DNA of 64,000 nt from JANYHF01 sp031393505. Lineage in GTDB: Bacteria > Pseudomonadota > Alphaproteobacteria > Rhizobiales > Hyphomicrobiaceae. This document shows positions 8,502-16,439 of the stretch, piece after piece. Position 1 is the first letter of the stretch. Every line of letters starts with the position of its first letter. The stretch is from contig JANMVX010000081.1 in assembly GCA_031393505.1 (NCBI GenBank), forward strand, positions 1 to 64,000, given 5' to 3'. The translations under genes were made by a program, and so were the position numbers. Under the pieces are notes generated by a model. It saw only the letters and a list, made by a program, of their open reading frames with translations. It searched no databases and had not been told where the DNA came from.

Positions 8502-9754
8502 CCGACGCCAACTGGATGAGCGCGGTATTCATCGCCTCACGACCCAAAGCCGTGGCGGCGATGCTGCGCTATTTCCGCGATCTCGATACGGCCGAGGAGG
8601 CGTTCCAGGAGGGCTGCCTGCGGGCGCTGAAATCCTGGCCGAAGAATGGGCCGCCGCGCGATGCCGCCGCCTGGCTGATCATGGTCGGCAAGAACGCCGG
8701 CGTCGATGCCGCGCGCCGTATGCGTAAAGAAGCGCCATTGCCGCCGGAAGAGACGCTATCGGACTTATCCGATGTGGAAAGCGCGCGTGCGGAAGATATC
8801 GACAAGGCCAACTATCGTGACGACATCCTCCGTCTGCTGTTCGTCTGCTGTCATCCCGAGTTGCCGGCGACGCAGCAGATCGCGCTGGCGTTGCGCATCG
8901 TTTCCGGCCTCACGGTGGCGCAGATCGCGCGCGCCTTCCTGGTCAGCGAGGCGGCCATGGAGCAGCGCATCACGCGCGCCAAAGGCCGCATTGCTTCCGC
9001 ACACGTCCCGTTCGAGGCGCCGGGCGCCGTTGAACGCAGCGAGCGCCTGGGCGTGGTCGCGGCCATGGTCTATCTGATTTTCAATGAGGGGTACACGACC
9101 GATGCCAACGAGCAGGGCGCGCGGGCGCCGCTCGGGGAAGAGGCGATCCGCCTCGCCCGGCTGTTGCTCAGCCTCTTTCCCGCCGAGCCCGAAATCATGG
9201 GGCTGACGGCCCTGCTCCTGCTGCAGCAATCGCGCGCCGCAGCCAGGTTTGACGCCACGGGTTCGGCGGTGCTGTTGGAGCTGCAGGATCGCCGGCTTTG
9301 GAACCAGCGACAGATCGCCGAAGGCCTCGCGCTGATCGACAAGGCGGTGCGCCATCGCCGCTCCGGCCCGTACCAGGTGCAGGCCGCCATCGCTGCGCTG
9401 CACGCCCGCGCCGCCCGTCCCGAGGACACCGACTGGGCCGGAATCGACTTACTCTATGCCACGCTGGAACGATTGCAGCCGTCGCCCGTTGTAACTCTCA
9501 ACCGCTCAGTGGCCGTCGCGAAAGTGCGCGGCGCCGCAGAAGCGCTGGCGATGATCGAACCCTTGGCCGAAAAACTCGGCGGCTATTTCTATTTCCACGG
9601 CGCCAAGGGACTGTTTTTGCTGCAGCTCGGCCGCAAAGCCGAGGCGGCTGTCGCCTTTGACCGCGCCATTGCGCTCGCCAATACGCCAGCCGAGGCGGCG
9701 CTGATCCGGCAACGGCTGGACGGATTGAAGGCGGATGCCTCGACCGCCCGGTGA
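8498..9754 (+). CDS. ECF42-type sigma factor with C-terminal TPR-like extension
   Basis: 418-residue extracytoplasmic-function sigma factor. Sigma region 2 lies at about residues 10-75 (YFRDLDTAEEAFQEGCLRAL, DAAAWLIMVGKNAGVDAARR) and sigma region 4 at about 110-165 (GLTVAQIARAFLVSEAAMEQ). The family-typical YLIFNEGY follows, then a helical TPR/DUF6596-like tail to the end, about 220 residues beyond a minimal ECF. The long tail and coupling to a DGPF gene define ECF42. No anti-sigma gene is adjacent; in this group the tail is thought to control activity. Start is the GTG overlapping the DGPF stop. It probably controls its own DGPF operon and perhaps some of the following small enzymes. Confidence 0.92.
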   Translation: MTDANWMSAVFIASRPKAVAAMLRYFRDLDTAEEAFQEGCLRALKSWPKNGPPRDAAAWLIMVGKNAGVDAARRMRKEAPLPPEETLSDLSDVESARAEDIDKANYRDDILRLLFVCCHPELPATQQIALALRIVSGLTVAQIARAFLVSEAAMEQRITRAKGRIASAHVPFEAPGAVERSERLGVVAAMVYLIFNEGYTTDANEQGARAPLGEEAIRLARLLLSLFPAEPEIMGLTALLLLQQSRAAARFDATGSAVLLELQDRRLWNQRQIAEGLALIDKAVRHRRSGPYQVQAAIAALHARAARPEDTDWAGIDLLYATLERLQPSPVVTLNRSVAVAKVRGAAEALAMIEPLAEKLGGYFYFHGAKGLFLLQLGRKAEAAVAFDRAIALANTPAEAALIRQRLDGLKADASTAR

Positions 9755-9862
9755 ATTTTTTTCCGTTCGGTGTCGGCGTGGTGACTGCGACGACGTCCTT
9801 GGGGTAGCGCGCAACGGGTTGACCAAGCAGTAAGCTGGCAATGCGGTTGGGCGCGAAGCAAT

Positions 9863-9891
9863 CCGGTGATGTTCTCTCAGAGGAGATTTGA
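9863..9891 (+). repeat. 29-bp direct repeat, copy 1, leader of the VOC gene
   Basis: The sequence from 9863 (CCGGTGATGTTCTCTCAGAG...) is identical over 29 bases to 11121-11149. Both copies include the GAGGAG ribosome-binding site and sit just before a start. The copies mark a duplicated gene start (see the GST entry). Confidence 0.85.
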
Positions 9892-9893
9892 TC

Positions 9894-10382
9894 ATGCCCA
9901 TAGCAAAATCCAAAGCCACAGCCGTGCAGCCGAACACGCCCATCGCGATCCCGCATCTGGTCTGTGCCGGTGCGGCCAAGGCCATCGAATTTTACGAGAA
10001 GGCGTTCGGCGCCGAGGAAGTGAGCCGGTTGGTCGGTCGTGACGGCAAGCTGATGCTCGCCGCCATCGCCATCAACGGCGCGCCGGTATTTCTGACCGAC
10101 GAGAAGATCGAGTACGGCGCACCCGGCCCCAAGACGCTGAAGGGCAGTCCGGTTTTCATCCATTTGACGGTCAAGGACGTCGATGCCTTCGCCGAACGCG
10201 CCGTCAAGGCCGGCGCCAAGATCACCATGCCGATCACGGATATGTTCTGGGGCGACCGCTACGGCCAGCTCGAGGACCCGTTCGGCCATCGCTGGTCGGT
10301 CGCCACCCACCTCAAGGATATGACGGCCGAAGAAATCAAGAAGTCGCTGCGCGAAACCATGCCGATGGCGGCAGCAAAGTAG
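9894..10382 (+). CDS. VOC-superfamily protein (PhnB/glyoxalase-like)
   Basis: 162 residues. An extended N-terminal tail (MPIAKSKATAVQPNTP) is followed by one pair of VOC beta-alpha-beta-beta-beta modules: IPHLVCAGAAKAIEFYEKAF and VKDVDAFAERAVKAGAK, ending in the characteristic DRYGQLEDPFGHRWSVATH. Members are metal-dependent lyases, dioxygenases or resistance proteins; the substrate is unknown. ATG 9894 follows GAGGAG by 8 bases; a TTG two codons earlier is not preferred. It starts 139 bases after the ECF42 gene. Its leader and its C-terminal tail (EEIKKSLRETMPMAAAK) recur as fragments around the downstream GST gene. Confidence 0.88.
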   Translation: MPIAKSKATAVQPNTPIAIPHLVCAGAAKAIEFYEKAFGAEEVSRLVGRDGKLMLAAIAINGAPVFLTDEKIEYGAPGPKTLKGSPVFIHLTVKDVDAFAERAVKAGAKITMPITDMFWGDRYGQLEDPFGHRWSVATHLKDMTAEEIKKSLRETMPMAAAK

Positions 10383-10419
10383 GGAATTTTCTTTCTGGAT
10401 GAAGGCAAGGACAAGGATC

Positions 10420-11067
10420 ATGAGAAAAGTCATCGTTTCAGAGTTCATATCGCTGGACGGCGTCATGCAGGCGCCGGGTGGTCCAGAAGAAGATCCAGTA
10501 GGCGGCTTCGAGCTTGGCGGATGGACCTTCAACTATTGGGACGGAATGATGGATGAGGCGATGGGTGACGCCATGAAGTCCCCCTTCGATCTTTTGCTTG
10601 GCCGCAAGACCTATGACATCTTCGCTGCGCACTGGCCGCAAGCAGGTGATAACCCTGTCGCCCTACTGTTCAATGCTGCCACCAAGTTCGTCGCCACTTC
10701 TAGCCCTGACACACTGACCTGGCAGAACTCACAGGCCCTTGTTGGCGATGCGGCGGAGGCCGTTGCGAAGCTGAGGAAAAGTGAAGGGCCGGACCTTTTG
10801 GTCAATGGCAGCAGCCAGCTTCTTCAAGCTCTCATCACAAATGGACTGGTCGATATGTACCGGCTTTGGGTTTTCCCATTGGTTCTCGGCAAGGGCAAGA
10901 AACTCTTTGGCGGCGGCACGGTTCCTGCCGGGCTAAAGCTTGTCGAGTCAAAGGTTTCTACAACAGGCGTGAACATGCTGACCTACCAGCCTGCGCCGAT
11001 GAAGAAGCCAGGTTCATTCGCGCTGGAACAACCAACTAGTGCAGAATTGGGCGTCTCAAACACTTGA
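10420..11067 (+). CDS. Dihydrofolate-reductase-like protein (RibD C-terminal domain family)
   Basis: 215 residues of the RibD_C/DHFR-like fold. Key stretches are RKVIVSEFISLDGVMQAPGG at the N-terminus, LLLGRKTYDIFAAHWP at about residues 55-70, the nucleotide-binding DLLVNGSSQLLQALI at about 125-140, and WVFPLVLGKGKKLFGGG. These small NAD(P)H-dependent reductases often sit beside VOC and YCII genes; the substrate is unknown. The ATG at 10420 (AAGGACAAGGATC before it) is preferred to an in-frame ATG at 10399. The last 20 residues after the domain are non-conserved and polar. Confidence 0.88.
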   Translation: MRKVIVSEFISLDGVMQAPGGPEEDPVGGFELGGWTFNYWDGMMDEAMGDAMKSPFDLLLGRKTYDIFAAHWPQAGDNPVALLFNAATKFVATSSPDTLTWQNSQALVGDAAEAVAKLRKSEGPDLLVNGSSQLLQALITNGLVDMYRLWVFPLVLGKGKKLFGGGTVPAGLKLVESKVSTTGVNMLTYQPAPMKKPGSFALEQPTSAELGVSNT

Positions 11068-11120
11068 AATGAAGTTTGCAAGACCATTAGGCGGCAGCGC
11101 CGCCCAAATAGACCGTCAGC

Positions 11121-11149
11121 CCGGTGATGTTCTCTCAGAGGAGATTTGA
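11121..11149 (+). repeat. 29-bp direct repeat, copy 2, leader of the GST gene
   Basis: Exact copy of 9863-9891. In the first copy an ATG follows 2 bases after the repeat; here the equivalent codon (11152) is TTG, followed by CCCAAAGCAAACGCC, which resembles CCCATAGCAAAATCC of the first copy. The duplication therefore includes the first codons of the VOC gene. Confidence 0.85.
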
Positions 11150-11151
11150 CC

Positions 11152-11835
11152 TTGCCCAAAGCAAACGCCACCATGACACCAATCATCACCGCCTTTGCGC
11201 AGTCGCCGGATCGCGGCAAGGGGTTGGCGCGTGACACGCGCGTTCGCTGGGCCCTCGAAGAAGTGGGCCAGCCTTACGACGTTCGTCTTGTTTCGTTCAC
11301 TGAGATGAAGAAACCCGCGCATCGTGCCCTTCATCCTTTCGGGCAAATTCCGACCTATCAAGACGGCGATCTCGCCCTATTCGAGTCGGGCGCCATCGTG
11401 TTCCATATCGCCGAGCGCCATGCGGGCCTGCTGGCGGACGATGCCAATGCCCGGGCGCGTGCGATTACCTGGATGTTTGCCGCGCTGAACACGGTGGAGC
11501 CGCCGATCCTTGAACTCGTCACCGCCAGGCTCCTGGAGAGCGACCAGTCCTGGTCCGCGCAACGCATGCCTATCCTCAAGAATCGCATCCGGAACCGGCT
11601 GGAAGACCTTTCCGGTCGCCTTGACCATGCCGACTGGCTCGATGGCGCGTTCAGCGCAGGCGACCTGATGATGGTGTCGGTGCTGCTCAGATTGAAAGCG
11701 TCGGGTATGCTGGACGACTATCCAAACCTCTCCGCCTATGTCGCCCGCGGCGAAGCGCGGCCCGCCTACCAGCGTGCTTTCGCCGCTCAATTGGGGGTCT
11801 TCACTGGGACGTTACCTCGAGAACACGACGCCTGA
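11152..11835 (+). CDS. Glutathione S-transferase family protein
   Basis: About 220-227 residues. A thioredoxin-like N-domain (TPIITAFAQSPDRGKGLARD, then HPFGQIPTYQDGDLALFESG with the cis-Pro and Glu-Ser glutathione contacts) precedes an all-helical C-domain. Predicted cytosolic glutathione conjugation or peroxide detoxification; the substrate is unknown. The start is ambiguous: TTG 11152 matches the start position in the duplicated VOC leader, while ATG 11173 begins the family-typical sequence. The gene sits exactly between a copied VOC leader upstream and a VOC C-terminal remnant that overlaps its 3' end in another frame, suggesting that it replaced the body of a VOC paralogue. Confidence 0.85.
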   Translation: MPKANATMTPIITAFAQSPDRGKGLARDTRVRWALEEVGQPYDVRLVSFTEMKKPAHRALHPFGQIPTYQDGDLALFESGAIVFHIAERHAGLLADDANARARAITWMFAALNTVEPPILELVTARLLESDQSWSAQRMPILKNRIRNRLEDLSGRLDHADWLDGAFSAGDLMMVSVLLRLKASGMLDDYPNLSAYVARGEARPAYQRAFAAQLGVFTGTLPREHDA

Positions 11836-11884
11836 CGAAACAAAGAAAGCGATGCGTGAAGTGATGCCGATGGCGTCCGCATAG
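11816..11884 (+). pseudogene. C-terminal remnant of a VOC/PhnB gene
   Basis: In the frame starting at 11816 the sequence encodes LENTTPDETKKAMREVMPMA followed by SA and a TAG at 11882. This closely follows the C-terminus of the VOC protein at 9894-10382 (TAEEIKKSLRETMPMAAAK). It has no start or VOC body of its own and overlaps the end of the GST gene in a different frame. Confidence 0.7.
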
Positions 11885-11899
11885 TAAGGAGCATGTACC

Positions 11900-12385
11900 A
11901 TGACTAAGATGCAAAAAATCAAACCCTGCCTGTGGTTCGAAGGTAACGCCCTTGAAGCGGCGCAGTTCTACACATCGGTCTTTCAGGACTCGTCCATCGA
12001 CAAGGTCCAAAAGGCCCTGACGGAAAGTCCCGGCAATAAGAAGGGCGGAGTGCTGATGGTCGAATTCACGATCGCCGGCATGCAGTATCAGGCGCTCAAT
12101 GGACCGCCCCATGACAGGTTCAACGATGCCGTTTCGCTGTCGGTGAGCTGCAAGGACCAGGCCGAGGTCGATCGCTACCGGGCGGCCTTGACGGCCAATG
12201 GCGGCGAGCCGGTTCAGTGCGGCTGGCTCAAGGACAAATTCGGCCTATCGTGGCAGATCGTGCCCAAGCGCATGTTTGAATTGCTGTCCGATCATGATCC
12301 CGCGAAAGGCGAGCGCGCCATGCAGGCCATGATGCAAATGGTCAAGCTCGACGTCGCGAAACTGGAAGCGGCGGCGGCCGGGTAG
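11900..12385 (+). CDS. VOC-family protein (PhnB / 3-demethylubiquinone methyltransferase-like domain)
   Basis: 161 residues, PF06983-like. Features are IKPCLWFEGNALEAAQFYTS at residues 6-25, KGGVLMVEFTIAGMQYQALN at about 48-67, and CGWLKDKFGLSWQIVPKRMF at about 110-130. The tail (PAKGERAMQAMMQMVKLDVA) is the helix usual for this group. Despite the old domain name, these proteins are not methyltransferases; activity is unknown. AAGGAG at 11885-11890 precedes the ATG, and the gene starts 16 bases after the VOC remnant. Confidence 0.88.
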   Translation: MTKMQKIKPCLWFEGNALEAAQFYTSVFQDSSIDKVQKALTESPGNKKGGVLMVEFTIAGMQYQALNGPPHDRFNDAVSLSVSCKDQAEVDRYRAALTANGGEPVQCGWLKDKFGLSWQIVPKRMFELLSDHDPAKGERAMQAMMQMVKLDVAKLEAAAAG

Positions 12386-12443
12386 TAGTGCACCACAACA
12401 GCGTACCCTCTGCGAAAAAAATGTAGTCCGATGGAGACCAATC

Positions 12444-12890
12444 ATGATCGCCTTGCAAGCCAAACCGCAGCACGTGACTGATCGCGACGCGCTGACGCCG
12501 TCGGCATCGCGCGCAATGACGTGGTGCGGATATGCCCTCAGCGGCATCGTCATCGCCTTCATGGCCTTCGATATAGCGATCAAACTCCTGGCGCTGCCGA
12601 TCGTGCTCGACACCAGTGCGGCCCTGGGCATCACCGGTGGGGCCGACATGGCCCGGTTGCTCGGCGCGATCCTGCTCGTCTGCACACTGCTCTATGTATA
12701 TCCGCGCACCGCCATCCTCGGCGCTGTGCTGCTGACGGGCTATCTCGGCGGCGCGGTCGCCACCCATGTGCGGGTCGGCAGCCCGCTCTTCACGCATATC
12801 CTGTTCGGGGTCTACCTTGGCATCTTCACTTGGGGCGGGCTCTGGCTGCGTGACGCCCGCTTACGTGCGCTGTTCCCCTGGCGCGGCTGA
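12444..12890 (+). CDS. DoxX-like integral membrane protein
   Basis: 148 residues with four predicted membrane helices: about 28-50 (GYALSGIVIAFMAFDIAIKL), 70-90 (MARLLGAILLVCTLLYVYP), 95-110 and 115-135. The spacing, the LLYVYPRTAILGAVLLTGYL segment and the short loops match the DoxX_2 (PF13564) family. Function unknown; members are commonly found beside ECF sigma, VOC and YCII genes, as here. GATGGAGACC lies before the ATG. The protein ends 17 bases before the next gene. Confidence 0.8.
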   Translation: MIALQAKPQHVTDRDALTPSASRAMTWCGYALSGIVIAFMAFDIAIKLLALPIVLDTSAALGITGGADMARLLGAILLVCTLLYVYPRTAILGAVLLTGYLGGAVATHVRVGSPLFTHILFGVYLGIFTWGGLWLRDARLRALFPWRG

Positions 12891-12907
12891 AATCTTTGGA
12901 GGCAACG

Positions 12908-13126
12908 ATGTCATTCAAGGCCTATATCGACAACATCAAAGCCAAGACGGGGAAAACCCCGGGCGAGTTCAAGACGCTGGCCGCTGACAAGGGTTTCATT
13001 GTCAATGGCACACTTGATCCGAAGAGGAAGGTGGGCGATATCGTCGGCTGGCTGAAGGCCGACTTCGAACTTGGCCACGGACACGCCATGGCGATTATGG
13101 CCACCTTCAAAGGCAAACGGGACTAG
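12908..13126 (+). CDS. DUF4287 domain protein
   Basis: 72 residues: MSFKAYIDNIKAKTGKTPGE followed by LAADKGF and VGDIVGWLKADFELGHGHAM, which is the complete DUF4287 signature. Small, soluble, function unknown. GGAGG at 12898-12902 picks ATG 12908 over the in-frame ATG at 12896. Probably co-transcribed with the DoxX-like gene. Confidence 0.85.
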   Translation: MSFKAYIDNIKAKTGKTPGEFKTLAADKGFIVNGTLDPKRKVGDIVGWLKADFELGHGHAMAIMATFKGKRD

Positions 13127-13336
13127 TCCCCCGATTTGCCCGTGGACGGCAAGTGCATGTTCTGGGGCGGGTTCATCACTTTGGTCGAGGCAACAAAAAA
13201 ATAGGTGGCGAATGTCGCCGTGTCGCTCAGCCATCCATCGGTGGGGCAACGGAGTTTCAAGAGTTTCAATAACTGGCGGCGAAACTTCAGAAACCTGCGA
13301 CCGCCCGAAATCACTGTCCGGCGGTCGCACAACTTT

Positions 13337-13639
13337 TTATACTTTATGCCAGCGCAGCGGCTTGGTGCTCTCCCTGGCAATCACGCCCTTGGCTTCCAGG
13401 TCGAGCTGCACCGCCTTCTTCCACCAGCCCGCCTTGGCGCCGCCAGGGAACAGGTCTTCGGGCAGATGCGGTAGCACAGCGTCGCCGATTTCCGCCGCGG
13501 TCAGCCCAGGTGATTTTCGTGGAAGGATCTTGAGAAAGGCCCGTTTCATTGCACCGTACTTATCGGCATCTACGCGATAAGTGTGTCCAGGACTGACCAC
13601 GTTTTCGATTTCGATCTTGTCGGTTTTCGACCCGGCCAT
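13337..13639 (-). CDS. DUF6958 family protein (small winged-helix-like)
   Basis: 100 residues from ATG 13639: KIEIENVVSPGHTYRVDADK, then MKRAFLKILPRKSPGLTAAE, then FPGGAKAGWWKKAVQLDLEA and a closing RWHKV. This matches the DUF6958 group, whose layout suggests a winged helix, but no function is known. An ATG at 13657 would add six residues and overlap the upstream hydrolase by 17 bases; AAAGGG favours 13639. It lies directly downstream of the hydrolase on the same strand, so the two probably form an operon. Confidence 0.75.
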   Translation of the reverse strand: MAGSKTDKIEIENVVSPGHTYRVDADKYGAMKRAFLKILPRKSPGLTAAEIGDAVLPHLPEDLFPGGAKAGWWKKAVQLDLEAKGVIARESTKPLRWHKV

Positions 13640-13640
13640 C

Positions 13641-14561
13641 TCAGCTGCCCTTTCCATCCGTGAGCACCTTGTTCAAGGTTTCGGCGAAAGTATCCGCCTG
13701 GGCAAGATAACCGAGATGGTCACCTGGGAAAAGAACCGGCTGGACGCCGAGCTTGCCCGCAAGCGCAACACCAGCGCGATAGGTCAGCTGCCCGGCCGAT
13801 TGTTCCCCGACTCCGATCACGATCCTGGGTTGGCCATGACGCAAAATGTCGACTTCGGGACGATACAGCGACAGCGGCAGCAGTCCGTGGCCAAAGAAGT
13901 AGTCGAGATTGCCGTTGATGCGGGCGAAGGTCGCCCCGGCCTCGGCGGATTGCGGCAGCGGCGGACCCGCATCCTTGGCGCCCGGCCCGCCGTCCATGCC
14001 GCTGATGGCCATGAAGGCCTGCATTGCCGCGCCGGCGCCGTCGCGCCGATAGATATCGTAGATGCGGTGATCATCGGCCAGCGCCGGTGCGGGATCGGCC
14101 AGCATCATGAGACACGGCGGCTCGTGCGCCACCAACACGCGCACGCGCTCCGGATGCCGTGCGGCCAAATTCAGCCCGACCTGGGCGCCGCCGCTGCTGC
14201 CAAAGACAAAGGCTGGACCCGGGCCAAGCGCCTCGATCAGGCGCGCGGCATCATCGGCCTGCTCGTCGAGCCGCAGATCGTCGGGCTTACCATCGAAGGC
14301 GCTGCGCGAATTGCCACGAGGATCGTAGGTCACGACAGTAAAGTGGCCTGCCATGGCGCGTGAGAGTTCGGCGAAAATACCGGCGTCAGTGGCGCCGCCA
14401 GGAATCAGCAGCAGCATGGGCCCGGACCCGCGCACCTCATAGTACAGCGTCGCGCCTGGCACCTTCAGCCTTGACGATTTGACGTCGTCGGCCAGGCTCA
14501 CTGCTCCGCTGAACAGGACGGCGGCTGAGGTGGCGGCGGCCAAGAGAATGCGCTTCGACAT
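13641..14561 (-). CDS. Secreted alpha/beta hydrolase
   Basis: 306 residues with a signal peptide (MSKRILLAAATSAAVLFSGA, cleavage near residues 24-25), so probably periplasmic. It has the alpha/beta-hydrolase fold: oxyanion LLIPGGATDAG, strand VVTYDPRGNSRS, nucleophile elbow FGSSGGAQ with Ser123, and catalytic His282 in PGDHLGYL near the C-terminus. The substrate cannot be inferred. It is divergent from the DGPF/ECF42 pair at 14773 across about 210 bases and leads the DUF6958 gene. Confidence 0.88.
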   Translation of the reverse strand: MSKRILLAAATSAAVLFSGAVSLADDVKSSRLKVPGATLYYEVRGSGPMLLLIPGGATDAGIFAELSRAMAGHFTVVTYDPRGNSRSAFDGKPDDLRLDEQADDAARLIEALGPGPAFVFGSSGGAQVGLNLAARHPERVRVLVAHEPPCLMMLADPAPALADDHRIYDIYRRDGAGAAMQAFMAISGMDGGPGAKDAGPPLPQSAEAGATFARINGNLDYFFGHGLLPLSLYRPEVDILRHGQPRIVIGVGEQSAGQLTYRAGVALAGKLGVQPVLFPGDHLGYLAQADTFAETLNKVLTDGKGS

Positions 14562-14772
14562 GATAGGTCTCCTTGGTTACGAGGACATCCATGGTCGTTG
14601 CGCTGACCGCCAATTCGACAACTCCTGCGGAAAAATTCTTGCCGCGCATCACCTGGGCTCGGCGTGATGGGCTCGAAGGTCCGTTAACGAAAAATAGTTT
14701 GTCGCCACGTCGAATTTGATCGAAGCCTAGCGACAACTGCCACCAAGTCGCTTCTGAGAAAGGACCTTCGAC

Positions 14773-15138
14773 ATGCAGTATCATTGCCTGATCTATTTCG
14801 ACCCCAAGGCCGTGTTCAACGACAGCCCGGAAGCCAACGCTATGCTCGCCGACATTGCGCCGCACACGGTCAAACTCAAAGCCAGCGGCCATTTCATCAT
14901 GGCGCAGCCGCTGAACCTGCCTCAGGAGGCCATCACGGTCCGGATGCGGGACGGCAAGATGTCGACCACCGACGGTCCGTTCATGGAGACTAAGGAGATG
15001 CTAGGCGGCCTGGTGCTGATCGAAGCGTGCGACCTCAATGAGGCCGTTCGCATTGCTTCGGAGATGCCGCACGCGAGACTCGGCCACATCGAGGTACGAC
15101 CAGTCATCGACTATAGCGGACCGCGTCCCAAATTATGA
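14773..15138 (+). CDS. YCII/DGPF-family protein, second copy
   Basis: 121 residues with STTDGPFMETKEMLGGLVLI at about residues 64-83 and the MQYHCLIYFDPKA start typical of the group. AAAGGA precedes the ATG by 9 bases. The stop overlaps the next start (ATGA, 15135-15138). It repeats the arrangement at 8133-9754, but the proteins are divergent, so this is an old family duplication or independent acquisition rather than a recent copy. Confidence 0.9.
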   Translation: MQYHCLIYFDPKAVFNDSPEANAMLADIAPHTVKLKASGHFIMAQPLNLPQEAITVRMRDGKMSTTDGPFMETKEMLGGLVLIEACDLNEAVRIASEMPHARLGHIEVRPVIDYSGPRPKL

Positions 15139-16415
15139 GCGAACCCGCCGCACGCGCCGCCCTGGAGTTGGTCTACCGCACCAACCGGCGACGCGTGCTG
15201 GCGGCGCTGATCCGCCTGTTGGGCAGCTTTGAGGCGGCCGAGGAGGCCCTGGCCGAGGCCTTCGCCGCGGCCGCCGACCAATGGCCGCGCGATGGCGTTC
15301 CGGCCAATCCCACTGCCTGGCTGGTCTCGGCTGGCCGCTTCAAGACCATTGATCGCTGGCGCCGGCATGCTCGGCTGGCGGAGGCCTTGCCCGAACTGAC
15401 AGTGCCGCTGGATGCCGAACCGGAGACCACTGTGCTTGAGTCGATCCAGGATGACGAACTGCGCCTGATTTTCACCTGCTGCCATCCGGCGCTGCCCCCG
15501 GATGCGCGCGTGGCGCTGACCCTGCGCGAAGTCGGCGGGCTGACCACCGAGGAGATTGCTCGCGCCTATCTCACGCGTGCGCCGACCATCGCGCAGCGCA
15601 TCGTCCGGGCCAAGACGAAAATCCGCGACGAAGCCCTGCCCTATCAGGTGCCGGATCGCGCGGCCTGGCCGGAGCGCATCGACAGCGTCCTGATGGTCAT
15701 CTATCTGATCTTCAACGAAGGCTACGCCGCAACCGAGGGGCCAAGTTTTACCCGCGCCGATCTTTCGGCCGAGGCAATCCGGCTTGGCCGGCTGGTGGCC
15801 AGCCTGATGGACGAGCCCGAGGCGTTGGGATTGCTCGCCCTGATGCTAATGCATAAGTCACGGCGCGCCACGCGCATGACCGCGGCCGGCGACCTGGTTC
15901 TCTTGGAACGTCAGGACCGCGCGCAGTGGGATCGCGCGCTGATCGCCGAGGCCCAGGGCCTGATCGAACGATCCCTGACGTCGCGTCGCGTCGGTCCCTA
16001 TTTGTTGCAGGCGGCCATTGCGGCCGTCCACGCCGCGGCGCCGAGCACAACCGAAACCGATTGGGCCGAGATCGTCGCGCTCTATGACGTGTTGCTGCGC
16101 GTCGACCGCTCGCCGGTGGTGGCCCTGAACCGGGCCGTCGCCCTCGGCATGCGCGATGGGTTCCGCGCGGGCCTCTCTGCCATCGAGCAGGTGCTCCGCG
16201 ATGGCAAGCTCGACGCCTACCCCCTGGCCCACGCCGCCCGCGCCGATTTACAGCGTAGGCTGGGCCATACTGAAGAGGCGCAGGCATCCTATCAGCGCGC
16301 GCTCGAGCTGACGCAGCAACCAGCCGAGCGCCGATTTCTCGAGGCAAGGCTGGCGGAGGTCAGCGAGGGAACTCCGCGCCGAAGTCGTATGGACGACGGC
16401 GGTGTAGCAAAGTGA
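15135..16415 (+). CDS. ECF42-type sigma factor, second copy
   Basis: 426 residues. Sigma region 2 (LIRLLGSFEAAEEALAEAFA, PTAWLVSAGRFKTIDRWRR) and region 4 (LREVGGLTTEEIARAYLTRA, PTIAQRIVRAKTKIRDE) occupy about residues 15-175. YLIFNEGYAA marks the family, and a TPR-like tail follows (SRRVGPYLLQAAIAAVHAAA ... LAHAARADLQRRLGHTEEA). Start and stop coupling to the DGPF gene is exact. It probably controls the divergent 14.6-kb intergenic region and its own operon. A transposase remnant begins just beyond its 3' end. Confidence 0.92.
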   Translation: MSEPAARAALELVYRTNRRRVLAALIRLLGSFEAAEEALAEAFAAAADQWPRDGVPANPTAWLVSAGRFKTIDRWRRHARLAEALPELTVPLDAEPETTVLESIQDDELRLIFTCCHPALPPDARVALTLREVGGLTTEEIARAYLTRAPTIAQRIVRAKTKIRDEALPYQVPDRAAWPERIDSVLMVIYLIFNEGYAATEGPSFTRADLSAEAIRLGRLVASLMDEPEALGLLALMLMHKSRRATRMTAAGDLVLLERQDRAQWDRALIAEAQGLIERSLTSRRVGPYLLQAAIAAVHAAAPSTTETDWAEIVALYDVLLRVDRSPVVALNRAVALGMRDGFRAGLSAIEQVLRDGKLDAYPLAHAARADLQRRLGHTEEAQASYQRALELTQQPAERRFLEARLAEVSEGTPRRSRMDDGGVAK

Positions 16416-16439
16416 TTGACGGGTAGTGTCAGGCATACG

